Shown: in pieces, positions 9,317 through 17,264 of the stretch
How the letters are laid out: each line of letters opens with the position of its first letter
Numbering within the stretch: position 1 is the stretch's first letter
Origin: Gammaproteobacteria bacterium
GTDB lineage: Bacteria; Pseudomonadota; Gammaproteobacteria; JAADGQ01
Direction of reading: 5' to 3'
Length of the DNA: 64,000 bases
NCBI GenBank assembly: GCA_021648145.1
Contig: JAKITI010000003.1
Span: forward strand, 124,001 to 188,000
Position numbers and translations under genes: made by a program
Notes under the pieces: model-generated
Told to the model about the DNA's origin: nothing
The model's database searches: none
The model's input: the letters and a program-made list of their open reading frames with translations, nothing else

Positions 9317-10104
9317 AGATTAATGGTATTAAAGCAATTGTTACCCTGTTATTAATAAGTCTCGCATGGGGTGCTCAAGCCGAAACAGCAGAAGAGAAAG
9401 GTCTGGAGATTGCTATCGCTATGGATGAGCGTGATACAGGTTTCCATGATCTGACGGCAGACATGGTGATGACACTGCGTAATCGTAAAGGTGATGAAAG
9501 TGTTCGTGATATTCGAATTCGCACGCTGGAAGTTGAGGGCGATGGTGATAAAAGCATCTCGATATTTGATCGTCCACGAGATATCAAGGGGACGGCAATG
9601 TTGACGTTTTCGCATGGTTTGGAGCCGGATGATCAGTGGCTTTATCTTCCTGGATTGAAGCGGGTGAAGCGGATTAGTTCAAAAAACAAATCAGGGCCGT
9701 TCATGGGAAGTGAGTTTGCTTATGAAGATCTGAGTTCACAAGAGCTGGAAAAATATACCTATAAATGGCTGCGGGATGAGCCGTGTGGTGATTGGCAATG
9801 TTATGTGATTGAGCGAATACCTGCTTACAAATACTCAGGTTACAAACGTATTATTTCGTGGATTGATAAAGCTGAATATCGCGCTATCAAAGTTGAATAT
9901 TTTGACCGTAAAAACTCAAAATTGAAGACCCTGATAATGAGTGATTATAACGAATATATTGATCGCTACTGGAGAGCGGGCGATATGTTCATGGAAAATC
10001 ACCAGACTGGAAAAAGCACCCGTCTGGAATGGAAAAACTATCAGTTTCAAACAGGCCTGACTGAAAAAGATTTTAACAAAAATGCGTTAAAACGGATTCG
10101 ATAA
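9313..10104 (+). CDS. outer membrane lipoprotein-sorting protein, LolA-like
   Basis: This 263-residue exported protein has a signal peptide (about residues 1-23, ending AQA). The DMVMTLRNRKGDE, DQWLYLPGLKRVKRIS and SEFAYEDLSSQE segments are typical of the COG2834 / LolA-like group that forms a half-barrel for hydrophobic cargo in the periplasm. Genes of this group commonly follow a COG1033 exporter, as here. It overlaps the exporter stop by four bases (ATGA) and the next gene by one base, so all three are probably made in matched amounts. Confidence 0.85.
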   Translation: MKINGIKAIVTLLLISLAWGAQAETAEEKGLEIAIAMDERDTGFHDLTADMVMTLRNRKGDESVRDIRIRTLEVEGDGDKSISIFDRPRDIKGTAMLTFSHGLEPDDQWLYLPGLKRVKRISSKNKSGPFMGSEFAYEDLSSQELEKYTYKWLRDEPCGDWQCYVIERIPAYKYSGYKRIISWIDKAEYRAIKVEYFDRKNSKLKTLIMSDYNEYIDRYWRAGDMFMENHQTGKSTRLEWKNYQFQTGLTEKDFNKNALKRIR

Positions 10105-11300
10105 TGAAGGTTTGTATTGCAGCGTTTTCATGTGCTCTGTTTTTCAGTGCTTCGAGTCAGGCGATCGAGCTCTCTGGAAATATTACTTCTGAGTTACGTT
10201 ATTTCCCAGACGCACCCGTCTCTTTTGGAGCATCTAAGTTTGATCGTGGTAGCTCATTGTCATTTTCATTCGCTCCAGAGATCTACCATGAGTGGAATGG
10301 AGGTGAGCGTGCCATTATTTTCTCTCCTTTTTTACGTTGGGACGAAAGCGATTCACAGCGCACTCATCGTGATATTCGTGAATTGAATATGTTGATCGTT
10401 CAAGGTGATTGGGAGTGGCGATTGGGTTTGGGACGCGTATTTTGGGGTGTGGCCGAATCACAACATTTAGTCGATATTATCAATCAAACGGATTCTGTTG
10501 AGAATATTGATGGTGAGGATAAGCTGGGTCAACCAATGATTCAGGCCAGCTGGAGTCAGGATTGGGGTGTACTGGATCTGTTTGTACTGCCTGGCTTTCG
10601 TGAACGTACTTTTGCGGGTGAAAGAGGGCGACTTCGATCCCCTCTTGTTGTTGATACCGAAAACCCTGTGTATGAATCAAAAGACGAAGATCGACATGTT
10701 GATTATGCGATTCGCTGGAGTCATAGCCTGGGTGTTTGGGACGTGGGCTTATCAAATTTTTATGGTACGTCGCGTACTCCGGAATTAAGGCAACGAGGCT
10801 ATAAACTCATTCCCCACTATAACTTAATTAATCAAACGGGAATTGATTTGCAGGCGACGCTGGATGAATGGATACTGAAATTAGAGTCTGTTTATCGTAT
10901 TGATCAGCGAAAGAGTGGTGATAAAAACTATGCCGCGCTTGTCGGTGGTTTTGAATATACATTTGTAGGTGCGTTTGAAACTGATGCTGATGTGGGTTGG
11001 TTAGTTGAGTATCACTATGATGATCGACAGAAAGATGCAACCAGCCCCTTTCAAAATGACCTGTTTACGGCCGTCAGGATTGCTCTGAACGATGTTCAGA
11101 GCAGTGAGCTTCTAGCGGGTGCTTTTGTTGATCTTGATCAGGGAGGATATAGTTTGCGACTCGAAGCGAATCGTCGCATAGGTGACGTTTGGAAGCTTAG
11201 TTTAGAGTATCAGGGCTTCAATAATATTGATCCTGACGATATGCTGTATGCACAGAGGCAGGAGGATTATTTGCAAGCAGAGTTAAGCTGGTTTTTTTGA
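10104..11300 (+). CDS. outer-membrane beta-barrel protein of the RND/LolA-like operon
   Basis: This 398-residue protein has a signal peptide (about residues 1-20, ending SQA). It shows alternating polar/hydrophobic strands throughout and ends in ELSWFF, a classic C-terminal aromatic signal for barrel insertion. I cannot place it in a named family with confidence; it resembles barrel proteins next to COG1033/COG2834 genes. The start overlaps the previous stop (TAATG). It probably forms the outer-membrane end of the transport route begun by the upstream genes. It is convergent with the histidine kinase, only eight bases apart, with no visible terminator. Confidence 0.75.
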   Translation: MKVCIAAFSCALFFSASSQAIELSGNITSELRYFPDAPVSFGASKFDRGSSLSFSFAPEIYHEWNGGERAIIFSPFLRWDESDSQRTHRDIRELNMLIVQGDWEWRLGLGRVFWGVAESQHLVDIINQTDSVENIDGEDKLGQPMIQASWSQDWGVLDLFVLPGFRERTFAGERGRLRSPLVVDTENPVYESKDEDRHVDYAIRWSHSLGVWDVGLSNFYGTSRTPELRQRGYKLIPHYNLINQTGIDLQATLDEWILKLESVYRIDQRKSGDKNYAALVGGFEYTFVGAFETDADVGWLVEYHYDDRQKDATSPFQNDLFTAVRIALNDVQSSELLAGAFVDLDQGGYSLRLEANRRIGDVWKLSLEYQGFNNIDPDDMLYAQRQEDYLQAELSWFF

Positions 11301-11308
11301 CCAAAGCA

Positions 11309-12547
11309 CTATTCCATATCCAGTTCGGTATCACTCGTTGGAATAATAAAGCTAAATGAAGCGCCTTCTCCTGCTGTGCTCGTTGCGTCAATGCTGCCGT
11401 TATGGTGTTGAATAATTTCTCTGCAAATCGATAAACCAAGGCCTGTACCGCCTGCACCTGTTTTGGTTTTACTGCTCTGTACAAACTTATCAAAAATACT
11501 TTCCAACTCATCTTCAGGAATACCAATTCCTTGGTCTTTTACCGTCACGCGCAGTGCTGGAAAAATACCGGTATCTTTCATCAGCATATCTTCAGTGACT
11601 GTAATTGTGATAGTTTTTCCTGCAGGTGTGAATTTAATCGCATTGGAGAATAAGTTGGTGATGACCTGGCCAACACGTGTTGCATCAAAAGAAAATTTTG
11701 TTTGGCACTCAGCGGGAATATTATTTAAAACAAGCCCACACTCTTCGATACGAACTTCTTGTTCATTGATGCAAGATTGAATCACAGTCGTCATATCATT
11801 TTCTGACATGGAAAAGTCCATCTGCCCAGCTTCCAATTTTGAAAGATCCAGCAGGTCGTTGAGTAGCTTTAAAAGCCGTTTGCCGCTGGTGTTGATGTTT
11901 TGGAAGTATTTTCCAAGCTTTTCAAGTGGTGCTGTTTCCAGTTTTTTGATGCCAAAATTTGAGTAGCTCAAAATTCCATGCATGGGCGTGCGTAACTCAT
12001 GAGACATATTGGCAAGAAATTCGGTTTTGGACAAATTAGCGGCCTCTGCTAATTCTTTGGCAAACTCAAGTTCATGAGTTCTTGCATGGACGACTTCTTC
12101 TAGATGCTCATTATGTTTTCGGATTGTTGACTCAGCTTTTTTTAATAAGAAGGTACGTCTATTCGCCCAATAAACCAGTACCTTCAACTCATTTGTTGCA
12201 TTTGTTTTAATAATTGTATTTGTAGTCGAACCATCATCAACCGCTTGATGCAGCTGAGCTATGATCGCTTTTAGTGGCGTGATTAAAATACGTTGAATAA
12301 TAAAAAACAGATAAAAAATGGCAAGTACAATTAACAGAGCCTGAATGAGTAGTAGGGATTGAATAATATGGTTTGTGTGTGCTCGGTTTTCAAGTGCGGA
12401 TTCGATGATCCAGCTTGTTGAAAAAAGTGTTGTTAAAATAATAACCAGTGCGAGAAGAATAAACAAAAATGGAAGCTGAAATTTTAAACTTTTCTTTAAG
12501 GGAGTGACGGGTGGTGTTGTTGGAATGAGTGGGGTTTGTGTAGGCAT
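11309..12547 (-). CDS. membrane sensor histidine kinase
   Basis: It has two transmembrane helices near the N terminus (about 25-45 and 65-85) with only a short stretch between them, then a linker, HisKA with the phospho-accepting His about residue 183 in SHELRTP, and an HATPase domain with NLFSNAIKF (N box), DQGIGIPE (G1) and GTGLGLS (G2). With almost no periplasmic domain it may sense through its membrane segment. I start at the ATG at 12547, which has GGAG six bases upstream; a GTG at 12559 is in frame. No response regulator is adjacent, so its partner must be encoded elsewhere. Confidence 0.9.
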   Translation of the reverse strand: MPTQTPLIPTTPPVTPLKKSLKFQLPFLFILLALVIILTTLFSTSWIIESALENRAHTNHIIQSLLLIQALLIVLAIFYLFFIIQRILITPLKAIIAQLHQAVDDGSTTNTIIKTNATNELKVLVYWANRRTFLLKKAESTIRKHNEHLEEVVHARTHELEFAKELAEAANLSKTEFLANMSHELRTPMHGILSYSNFGIKKLETAPLEKLGKYFQNINTSGKRLLKLLNDLLDLSKLEAGQMDFSMSENDMTTVIQSCINEQEVRIEECGLVLNNIPAECQTKFSFDATRVGQVITNLFSNAIKFTPAGKTITITVTEDMLMKDTGIFPALRVTVKDQGIGIPEDELESIFDKFVQSSKTKTGAGGTGLGLSICREIIQHHNGSIDATSTAGEGASFSFIIPTSDTELDME

Positions 12548-12664
12548 CCTTTTCTCCACTCCAAATTTTTTGGAGCCTATTGTTTTCCAGTTTATTGTGA
12601 TTGAACGTTCCTTATCTACAATATTTCGGACTCAATAGGGGAGAGCTTTAGCGGGTATTTTGTA

Positions 12665-13843
12665 TTAATACCAAACGGAAATGTATGTTTGAAAAATATT
12701 GGCTGAAAATTTATACAGGGGTTCGTCTCCTGCGATAACTGTTTCTGTTCGTAAATCCCGAAAGTTATCGTACTGAAAACGTATATGATCCCAGGCGAAG
12801 TTAATCGTGCCTCTATCAATGAATTTCCAGCTTTTGCGTAAAAATTCATAGCTCGCACTGACACCAAAGGTATGGTTGTTGTATGTGCTTAGCTCTTTGT
12901 CTCGGGCTCGATAGCTCTGAGCTTCTTGATAGGCGAACAGGTCATTGTAAAAACTAGCTTGTTTTTGTCGGTAGTAGCGGTACCTGAAGTCATAAATCCA
13001 GTGGTTGTCTGTAGGGTAGGTGTAACCTATTTCATAGGTTTGTGCACCGATTCCCCAAGTGTCGGTGAAGTAGCGGTACTCCCCTTTGAGAGCCGCACGG
13101 TGAGCTAGGTAGTAGATTGAACGTAAAGCGATTGAGTTACTGGTGCGAGTGTTTGGGTAAAGCTCATCTTCGTAACAATAGTTACGCCCAGAGGGGCACT
13201 CTTGTGTGGCATCGGCTTGTGAATTGCTATTGCCTAGGTATCTGACCTTTCGGTAAGGGTTGTTTAAAAAGCCTTCATCTGTGATGGCTTCATAGCCCAA
13301 ATTTAATAAAAGGTTTTTTGTGACGATCTGTGACAGGCTTAACCGATAGTGGTGACGGTCCACATCTTTGGAAAACAGCGGATCGCCACGCCGACCGACT
13401 TCATCCCAGCCACGAGAATACCCCAGTGATAATGTACTTAAATCACCAAAAAGGTCTTGGCTGATCGTAAAGTGTGCTGATTGAGCATTAAAGTCATTCT
13501 CATCACTTTTAGTGTATGCAAGCCCCATGATTGTTTTGTTGTGCAGGTAGTCAATACCTACGCTATTTTCTGTGCGCTCTTCAGAGTATTCGCTTGCGCG
13601 GGTAATCACGTCAATAGATGCGCTGCTGATCGAGTCAACATAATAGTTTCCAGAAACAGAAAATTTTTGGGCAAACTCTTTTCTGACTAAAATAGAAGGG
13701 CCACTGATTGTCACGCCGCCGCCATCATAGACGTGAAAAAGTGCATCAGCGCGGTCTTCAGGGAGAATGGCTGCCTGAATGAATGATGTCATGCCTGTCA
13801 GCCAGGCAATTACGAAGAGTTGTCGTAAATTAATTACAACCAC
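12665..13843 (-). CDS. DUF3570 outer-membrane protein
   Basis: The sequence is beta-rich, and the conserved YDGGGVTISGPSILVRK and SGNYYVDSISSASID segments match what I recall of DUF3570, predicted outer-membrane barrels. I place the start at the GTG at 13843, inside the end of the DUF4266 gene: it follows AAGGTGG by five bases and gives a normal signal peptide (NLRQLFVIAWLTGMTSFIQA before AILPED). The frame stays open upstream to 13936, but that would put a Val-rich stretch, antisense-like in composition, before the signal. It ends in SVWY, an aromatic barrel end. Function unknown; the operon with TlpA suggests a redox or metal role. Confidence 0.83.
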   Translation of the reverse strand: MVVINLRQLFVIAWLTGMTSFIQAAILPEDRADALFHVYDGGGVTISGPSILVRKEFAQKFSVSGNYYVDSISSASIDVITRASEYSEERTENSVGIDYLHNKTIMGLAYTKSDENDFNAQSAHFTISQDLFGDLSTLSLGYSRGWDEVGRRGDPLFSKDVDRHHYRLSLSQIVTKNLLLNLGYEAITDEGFLNNPYRKVRYLGNSNSQADATQECPSGRNYCYEDELYPNTRTSNSIALRSIYYLAHRAALKGEYRYFTDTWGIGAQTYEIGYTYPTDNHWIYDFRYRYYRQKQASFYNDLFAYQEAQSYRARDKELSTYNNHTFGVSASYEFLRKSWKFIDRGTINFAWDHIRFQYDNFRDLRTETVIAGDEPLYKFSANIFQTYISVWY

Positions 13844-14051
13844 AACCACCACCTTGTCCACCTTCTGCACCACGAGCGCCTTCACGCGCTTGGTAAACAT
13901 GATTTCGATAGGAGCTTGATACTGGGTTACGTTCAAAGCTCATGATCGGGTCAGCTAAATGAGCACGTTCGTAAGGTTTAACCCACGGCTCAACACTGCT
14001 GCAGGCCGTGAGAAAAATAGAGATTAAAAAAAGTAGGGTGGTTAATTTCAT
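13830..14051 (-). CDS. DUF4266 small lipoprotein
   Basis: This 73-residue lipoprotein has lipobox LTAC with the lipidated Cys at residue 17. The core WVKPYERAHLADPIM is the conserved DUF4266 segment, and the C terminus ends in a Gly-rich tail GGQGGGCGCN with two Cys. Start and upstream stop overlap as ATGA (14048-14051), and its own end overlaps the DUF3570 start, so TlpA, DUF4266 and DUF3570 form one coupled unit. The function is not known to me. The CGC tail next to a thioredoxin-like protein suggests that the tail is a redox or metal-binding site. Confidence 0.88.
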   Translation of the reverse strand: MKLTTLLFLISIFLTACSSVEPWVKPYERAHLADPIMSFERNPVSSSYRNHVYQAREGARGAEGGQGGGCGCN

Positions 14052-14560
14052 TCTCGAATCAGTGCCTTCACCTGTGTTTTATACTTTTCTTCAATGCCAG
14101 GAAGATAACCTTTGTGCTCAAATCGTTGGTTGCCATTTTTGTCGATCAATATTGTGGTTGGCATACCAGAGACTTGATAAAGTTTGCTGACGGCGTTTGT
14201 TTGATCAAATAAAATCGGAAAGCTGACTGGGATTTTTTTCAGCATGGCGTGCGCCATCTGAGTATCCTCTTCGACATTGATGCCGATAATAGTGAACCCG
14301 AGGTCTTTGTAGCGTTGATAGAGCTTTTCTAAAAAAGGCATTTCCTGGCGGCATGGAATGCACCATGAAGCCCAGAAATTAATCATGACGACTTCGCCAC
14401 GAAAGTCTTCGAGATTGACTGGATTTCCTTGGCTGTCAGGCAGGGTGAAATTGGGTGCTGGGCCGGATACTTCCTTTGCAAAAACTGTTCCACCATAAAA
14501 TAGAAATATTGCACTTAAAAGGATAAGCAATTGTGAAAAAAATTGAAAGCGGTTTCTCAT
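14048..14560 (-). CDS. TlpA-like exported thioredoxin-family protein
   Basis: This 170-residue protein has an N-terminal signal (about residues 1-28, ending VFA) and an AhpC/TSA-Redoxin fold: APNFTLPDSQG, then the active site WASWCIPC with Cys at 67 and 70, the cis-Pro segment GMPTT, and a C-terminal helix. Such proteins reduce disulfides or deliver electrons in the periplasm, for instance in cytochrome c or metalloprotein maturation. Its neighbour carries a Cys-Gly-Cys tail, a plausible substrate. It is the first gene of the TlpA-DUF4266-DUF3570 operon. The ATG follows a weak AGAAAAG site. Confidence 0.92.
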   Translation of the reverse strand: MRNRFQFFSQLLILLSAIFLFYGGTVFAKEVSGPAPNFTLPDSQGNPVNLEDFRGEVVMINFWASWCIPCRQEMPFLEKLYQRYKDLGFTIIGINVEEDTQMAHAMLKKIPVSFPILFDQTNAVSKLYQVSGMPTTILIDKNGNQRFEHKGYLPGIEEKYKTQVKALIRE

Positions 14561-14597
14561 GGCAGGTTCTTTTCTCTGTTTAATTTCTTACTTATAT

Positions 14598-14699
14598 CGC
14601 CATGCTTATTGGCGGGGTAAAGGGGTATGTATTTTTGCTCCGCAAAAATCATGACGCTTTGCCACGTCCAATGGAACATTTTGTTAGGCATTTTTGGTT
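14598..14699 (-). repeat. integron attC-like recombination site, degenerate 3' arm
   Basis: Read on the minus strand the element begins GCCTAAC, a perfect RYYYAAC core, about 40 bases after the stop of the 14738 gene. It then forms a long imperfect stem: GGACGTGGCAAAG on the left can pair with CTTTACCCCGCC on the right with one extrahelical A and two mismatches. The tip is a perfect 8-bp hairpin, ATTTTTGC-GGA-GCAAAAAT (14631-14649). The 3' core GTT is not recognisable. This is the layout of an attC site after a gene cassette; no integrase is in the window. Confidence 0.5.
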
Positions 14700-14737
14700 A
14701 ATTAAAATCATAGTCACTTGTTAAGCAAGTTCAGATA

Positions 14738-15250
14738 TTAATCACTTTTAATTATTTTAAGAATACTACTGACTGTTGTGTTGCCCAATATACCACCCCA
14801 CCACCTGATGTTTTTTCCTTCCGGATATGCCACCAATACTTGGTTGCATGGTAAACCAATGGCAACTTCTACTTTTTCACCATTTCTAATAAAACGAACA
14901 CCTTGAAAGAATTGGTTTTGGCAACGTTGCCGTATATTGGTATAGTTTTTATCATTTAAAATAAATTTTGCCAATTCTTCTGATTCTTGTCTATTGAATT
15001 TTTCTGGTGTGGTTTGAACTGGGTATCCTGCAATGCGTTTATCAGTTGTAAAAACATACTCTCTCGACTCGGCTACACTTACAACGTGCAAACATGCGCT
15101 TTCTGCTGATGTATGATTTGCTATAATACCTGACGAAGCTCCTAAAGTTTCGAGTAAAGTGAATTGCTCAGCATGACTAACAGGTGTTAAGAATATACAA
15201 AAACATAAAAATACAGGTTGACTGTTTGATATTCTAAGCAAGATTTTCAA
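14738..15250 (-). CDS. hypothetical exported protein paired with the HExxH protein
   Basis: This 170-residue protein has a signal peptide (about residues 1-27, ending SHA). The mature part contains three Cys, two Trp in the RWWGG motif and a VEVAIGLPCNQVLVAYPEGK segment; I do not recognise a family. It starts at a TTG codon (15250-15248), supported by GGAG six bases upstream and by the signal peptide beginning right there; the start lies 17 bases inside the end of the preceding HExxH gene, so the two are coupled. An exported small protein following a putative protease without signal would fit an immunity or inhibitor role, but this is a guess. Confidence 0.68.
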   Translation of the reverse strand: MKILLRISNSQPVFLCFCIFLTPVSHAEQFTLLETLGASSGIIANHTSAESACLHVVSVAESREYVFTTDKRIAGYPVQTTPEKFNRQESEELAKFILNDKNYTNIRQRCQNQFFQGVRFIRNGEKVEVAIGLPCNQVLVAYPEGKNIRWWGGILGNTTVSSILKIIKSD

Positions 15251-15767
15251 GGTAATCTCCTAGCTGCTTTATCGATCCCAATATTGCAGGGTTATATTGG
15301 GGTTTAAAGCCACACTTATCAGCTGCTTTTTCAGCAGCATGAGATGCTCCCCCAGGAGCACCACCAATATGAGCAAGCTCGTGAATAATAGTAGCAGCAA
15401 CCATCCAGCGATTAGTGTTGCCTAAACACCATGCAGAAATACAAATATCTTTATCGTTACTATGTGTGGCTCCGTAAAATCCAATAATTACAGAAGGAGA
15501 GTAATTGATAAAAATAGTATTATCTCTCCAAAAATGGTGAAATGCCTTTCTTTTAGAAAGAGTTCTAAAGTATTTATTACAGGGGCCTTGTAGATCAATT
15601 TTAGCATCAAATTTATTTATAATGTTATACGCTTCATTTAATTTTTTTAAATGTGCTTTTTCAGTATCTGTCCCGTTACAAAATACATTATATTGAATGG
15701 TTGTCCCCCCTGCATAATGTTCAGTTTTACTGCCATGTCCTGAGTCAATTGTATTAATTTTGGACAT
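15234..15767 (-). CDS. putative zinc metallopeptidase (HExxH), AT-rich gene
   Basis: This 177-residue protein has a zincin signature HELAH at residues 129-133 (two His ligands and catalytic Glu), followed by GGAPGGASHAAEKAAD, in which Glu146 or Asp150 could be the third ligand. Five Cys (30, 63, 109, 114, 152) suggest disulfides, yet there is no signal peptide. The region before the motif resembles lysine-specific metallo-endopeptidase or toxin-type metalloprotease domains, without a clear match. I use the ATG at 15767, nine bases after GAGG; an ATG at 15776 is in frame but touches the ribosome site. Base composition is visibly more AT-rich than in the neighbouring operons, and an attC-like site follows the pair, so transfer is likely. 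Confidence 0.68.
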   Translation of the reverse strand: MSKINTIDSGHGSKTEHYAGGTTIQYNVFCNGTDTEKAHLKKLNEAYNIINKFDAKIDLQGPCNKYFRTLSKRKAFHHFWRDNTIFINYSPSVIIGFYGATHSNDKDICISAWCLGNTNRWMVAATIIHELAHIGGAPGGASHAAEKAADKCGFKPQYNPAILGSIKQLGDYLENLA

Positions 15768-15857
15768 CTTTGCCATCCTCGTTTGGTTAGTTAATTCAAT
15801 ATCTATTTTTCACAGGTTATTTTTACAAAATGACCTTTCTTTAGCCTGTCAGGTCAA

Positions 15858-16484
15858 TTAAAAATAAACTGTGATACTTCCTGAAGTTTCGAGATTGTGT
15901 GTTGTTTTATTTTCACCGAGTAAGTCTGTGTCAAAGATGTAATCACGCATATCAAGGTGCAGGGCGATTGAGTCTGTCAGAAGGAACCGGTAACCCGCGC
16001 CCAAATTAATCGTGCGATAGTCGTCGCCTGCAAAACGGGTATTACCCATGCCGGCAATAAGATAGAGTGCCGTATTATAAGCACGACTTCGACCTATGAA
16101 CGCTTCACCAGGAAGCAGGTTGTAACCGAATGAAATATTATAGTAGTCAAGCTCTCGCTCACTGTCTGTGAGCAGTTGAGCCGCACCACTGAGGCGCTCG
16201 TAACTGGTTTTTGTGGTGGCACTTCTGGCATAAGCTGCTTCAATAAATATGGCAGGTGAAATGTGATATGCAAACCGTAACCCCAGCACTGAATTGACTC
16301 CAAAATCCTCTACACTGAGTAGGCCACTATACAAACCAATTTCAAAATCTTCAGTATCAATTGCAGCAATTTCGATCTCTCTGCGTTCGACTTCGGGGTT
16401 AACGACCTGAGGCGTTGCAAAGGCTGTCGTATGGCCAAACAGGGCAAAAAATGTTAGAAAAAGAATGCGAAACCGGCTTTCCAT
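15858..16484 (-). CDS. outer-membrane beta-barrel protein (OmpA-like fold)
   Basis: This 208-residue protein has a signal peptide (about residues 1-23, ending AFA). It has about eight predicted strands with alternating hydrophobic residues (FEIGLYSGLLSVEDF, GLRFAYHIS, YYNISFGYNLLPGE, INLGAGYRFLL) and ends in SGSITVYF, a barrel-type C-terminal Phe. It resembles the small outer-membrane barrel domain also present in the gene before it. Its start overlaps that gene by 31 bases; the three genes from 19865 leftward read as one operon. The function is probably structural support for the upstream heme lipoprotein, or sensing at the surface. Confidence 0.78.
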   Translation of the reverse strand: MESRFRILFLTFFALFGHTTAFATPQVVNPEVERREIEIAAIDTEDFEIGLYSGLLSVEDFGVNSVLGLRFAYHISPAIFIEAAYARSATTKTSYERLSGAAQLLTDSERELDYYNISFGYNLLPGEAFIGRSRAYNTALYLIAGMGNTRFAGDDYRTINLGAGYRFLLTDSIALHLDMRDYIFDTDLLGENKTTHNLETSGSITVYF

Positions 16485-17209
16485 TCGTCGATATCCTCGT
16501 TGTCTGTATCGCTGGAAAAAATAACGTAATTTTTGTACTCCGCACGAAAAATAAAGCGGCGGGTGATATAGGTTCGTATACCTATACCATAATGCGCAAG
16601 AATGCTATTGCGATTTTCTGATTGTATTAGTGTTGTGCGTGGATTGGTTTGAATGCCGCCTGCACCCAATGTGAAAAAAGGTGAGACTCGCCAGTCAGGG
16701 AAGGGCTGGTTGAGTATATTGGCGTTCAGCATCATACTGCTGGAAAATGTACCGAGTATTTGTGAGAGTCCGATCTCGCTCGATATATTGGGTGTGAATG
16801 CATAATTCCCATAAATATTCATGACTGATGCACCATCAAAGCGACCCCCCAGCAAGCCAGCTTCCCAGCGACGTGTCAGAGAATTTCGCCGAGTCATCCA
16901 CTGAAACTCCTCTCCATTATTCTTGGCGGTTCTGCTTTCCATGCTGGATTGTGGAGCCCAACCGACTTTCCCTTTATGAGTGCGTACTTTGAACCAGTCC
17001 GTTCTTCGCTTGATAATCTCAATATAATCATGTTGTTTAGCTATATGAAAAACAGGGTAGCCCCAGCCAGGTCCTGTATGCATTTCCAGATAAGGTTCGG
17101 TCACCTGTATTTTTGGGTGTGATGATTCACTGCTGTGTGTTGTATTTATAAAAAAACAGAGTAACAGTATGAATAGTTTCAGTCTGTTTTGAGCGAACAG
17201 TTTTGACAA
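16454..17209 (-). CDS. SH3-domain plus outer-membrane barrel protein
   Basis: The protein has a signal peptide, then a bacterial SH3 domain (PYLEMHTGPGWGYPVFHIAK to VGWAPQSS, ligand-loop Gly/Pro and Trp present), then an eight-strand barrel domain ending GFAFFF. The barrel part resembles that of the next gene. No ATG precedes the signal peptide. The TTG at 17209 gives a normal signal length (SKLFAQNRLKLFILLLCFFI), while the TTG at 17287 would add 26 residues and overlap the upstream gene; neither has a strong ribosome site. The SH3 domain may bind peptidoglycan or the heme lipoprotein encoded upstream. Confidence 0.75.
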   Translation of the reverse strand: MSKLFAQNRLKLFILLLCFFINTTHSSESSHPKIQVTEPYLEMHTGPGWGYPVFHIAKQHDYIEIIKRRTDWFKVRTHKGKVGWAPQSSMESRTAKNNGEEFQWMTRRNSLTRRWEAGLLGGRFDGASVMNIYGNYAFTPNISSEIGLSQILGTFSSSMMLNANILNQPFPDWRVSPFFTLGAGGIQTNPRTTLIQSENRNSILAHYGIGIRTYITRRFIFRAEYKNYVIFSSDTDNEDIDEWKAGFAFFF

Positions 17210-17264
17210 TGTGATTGTTTTCTTTGTTATTTGCTGTGATGAATTGGCTCTTACAGTATAGCAG

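Noticed and set aside
13850-13936. Upstream extension of the DUF3570 gene
   Set aside because: It would put Val-rich codons antisense-like in composition before a clear signal peptide and lies inside the DUF4266 gene; the GTG at 13843 with AAGGTGG fits better.
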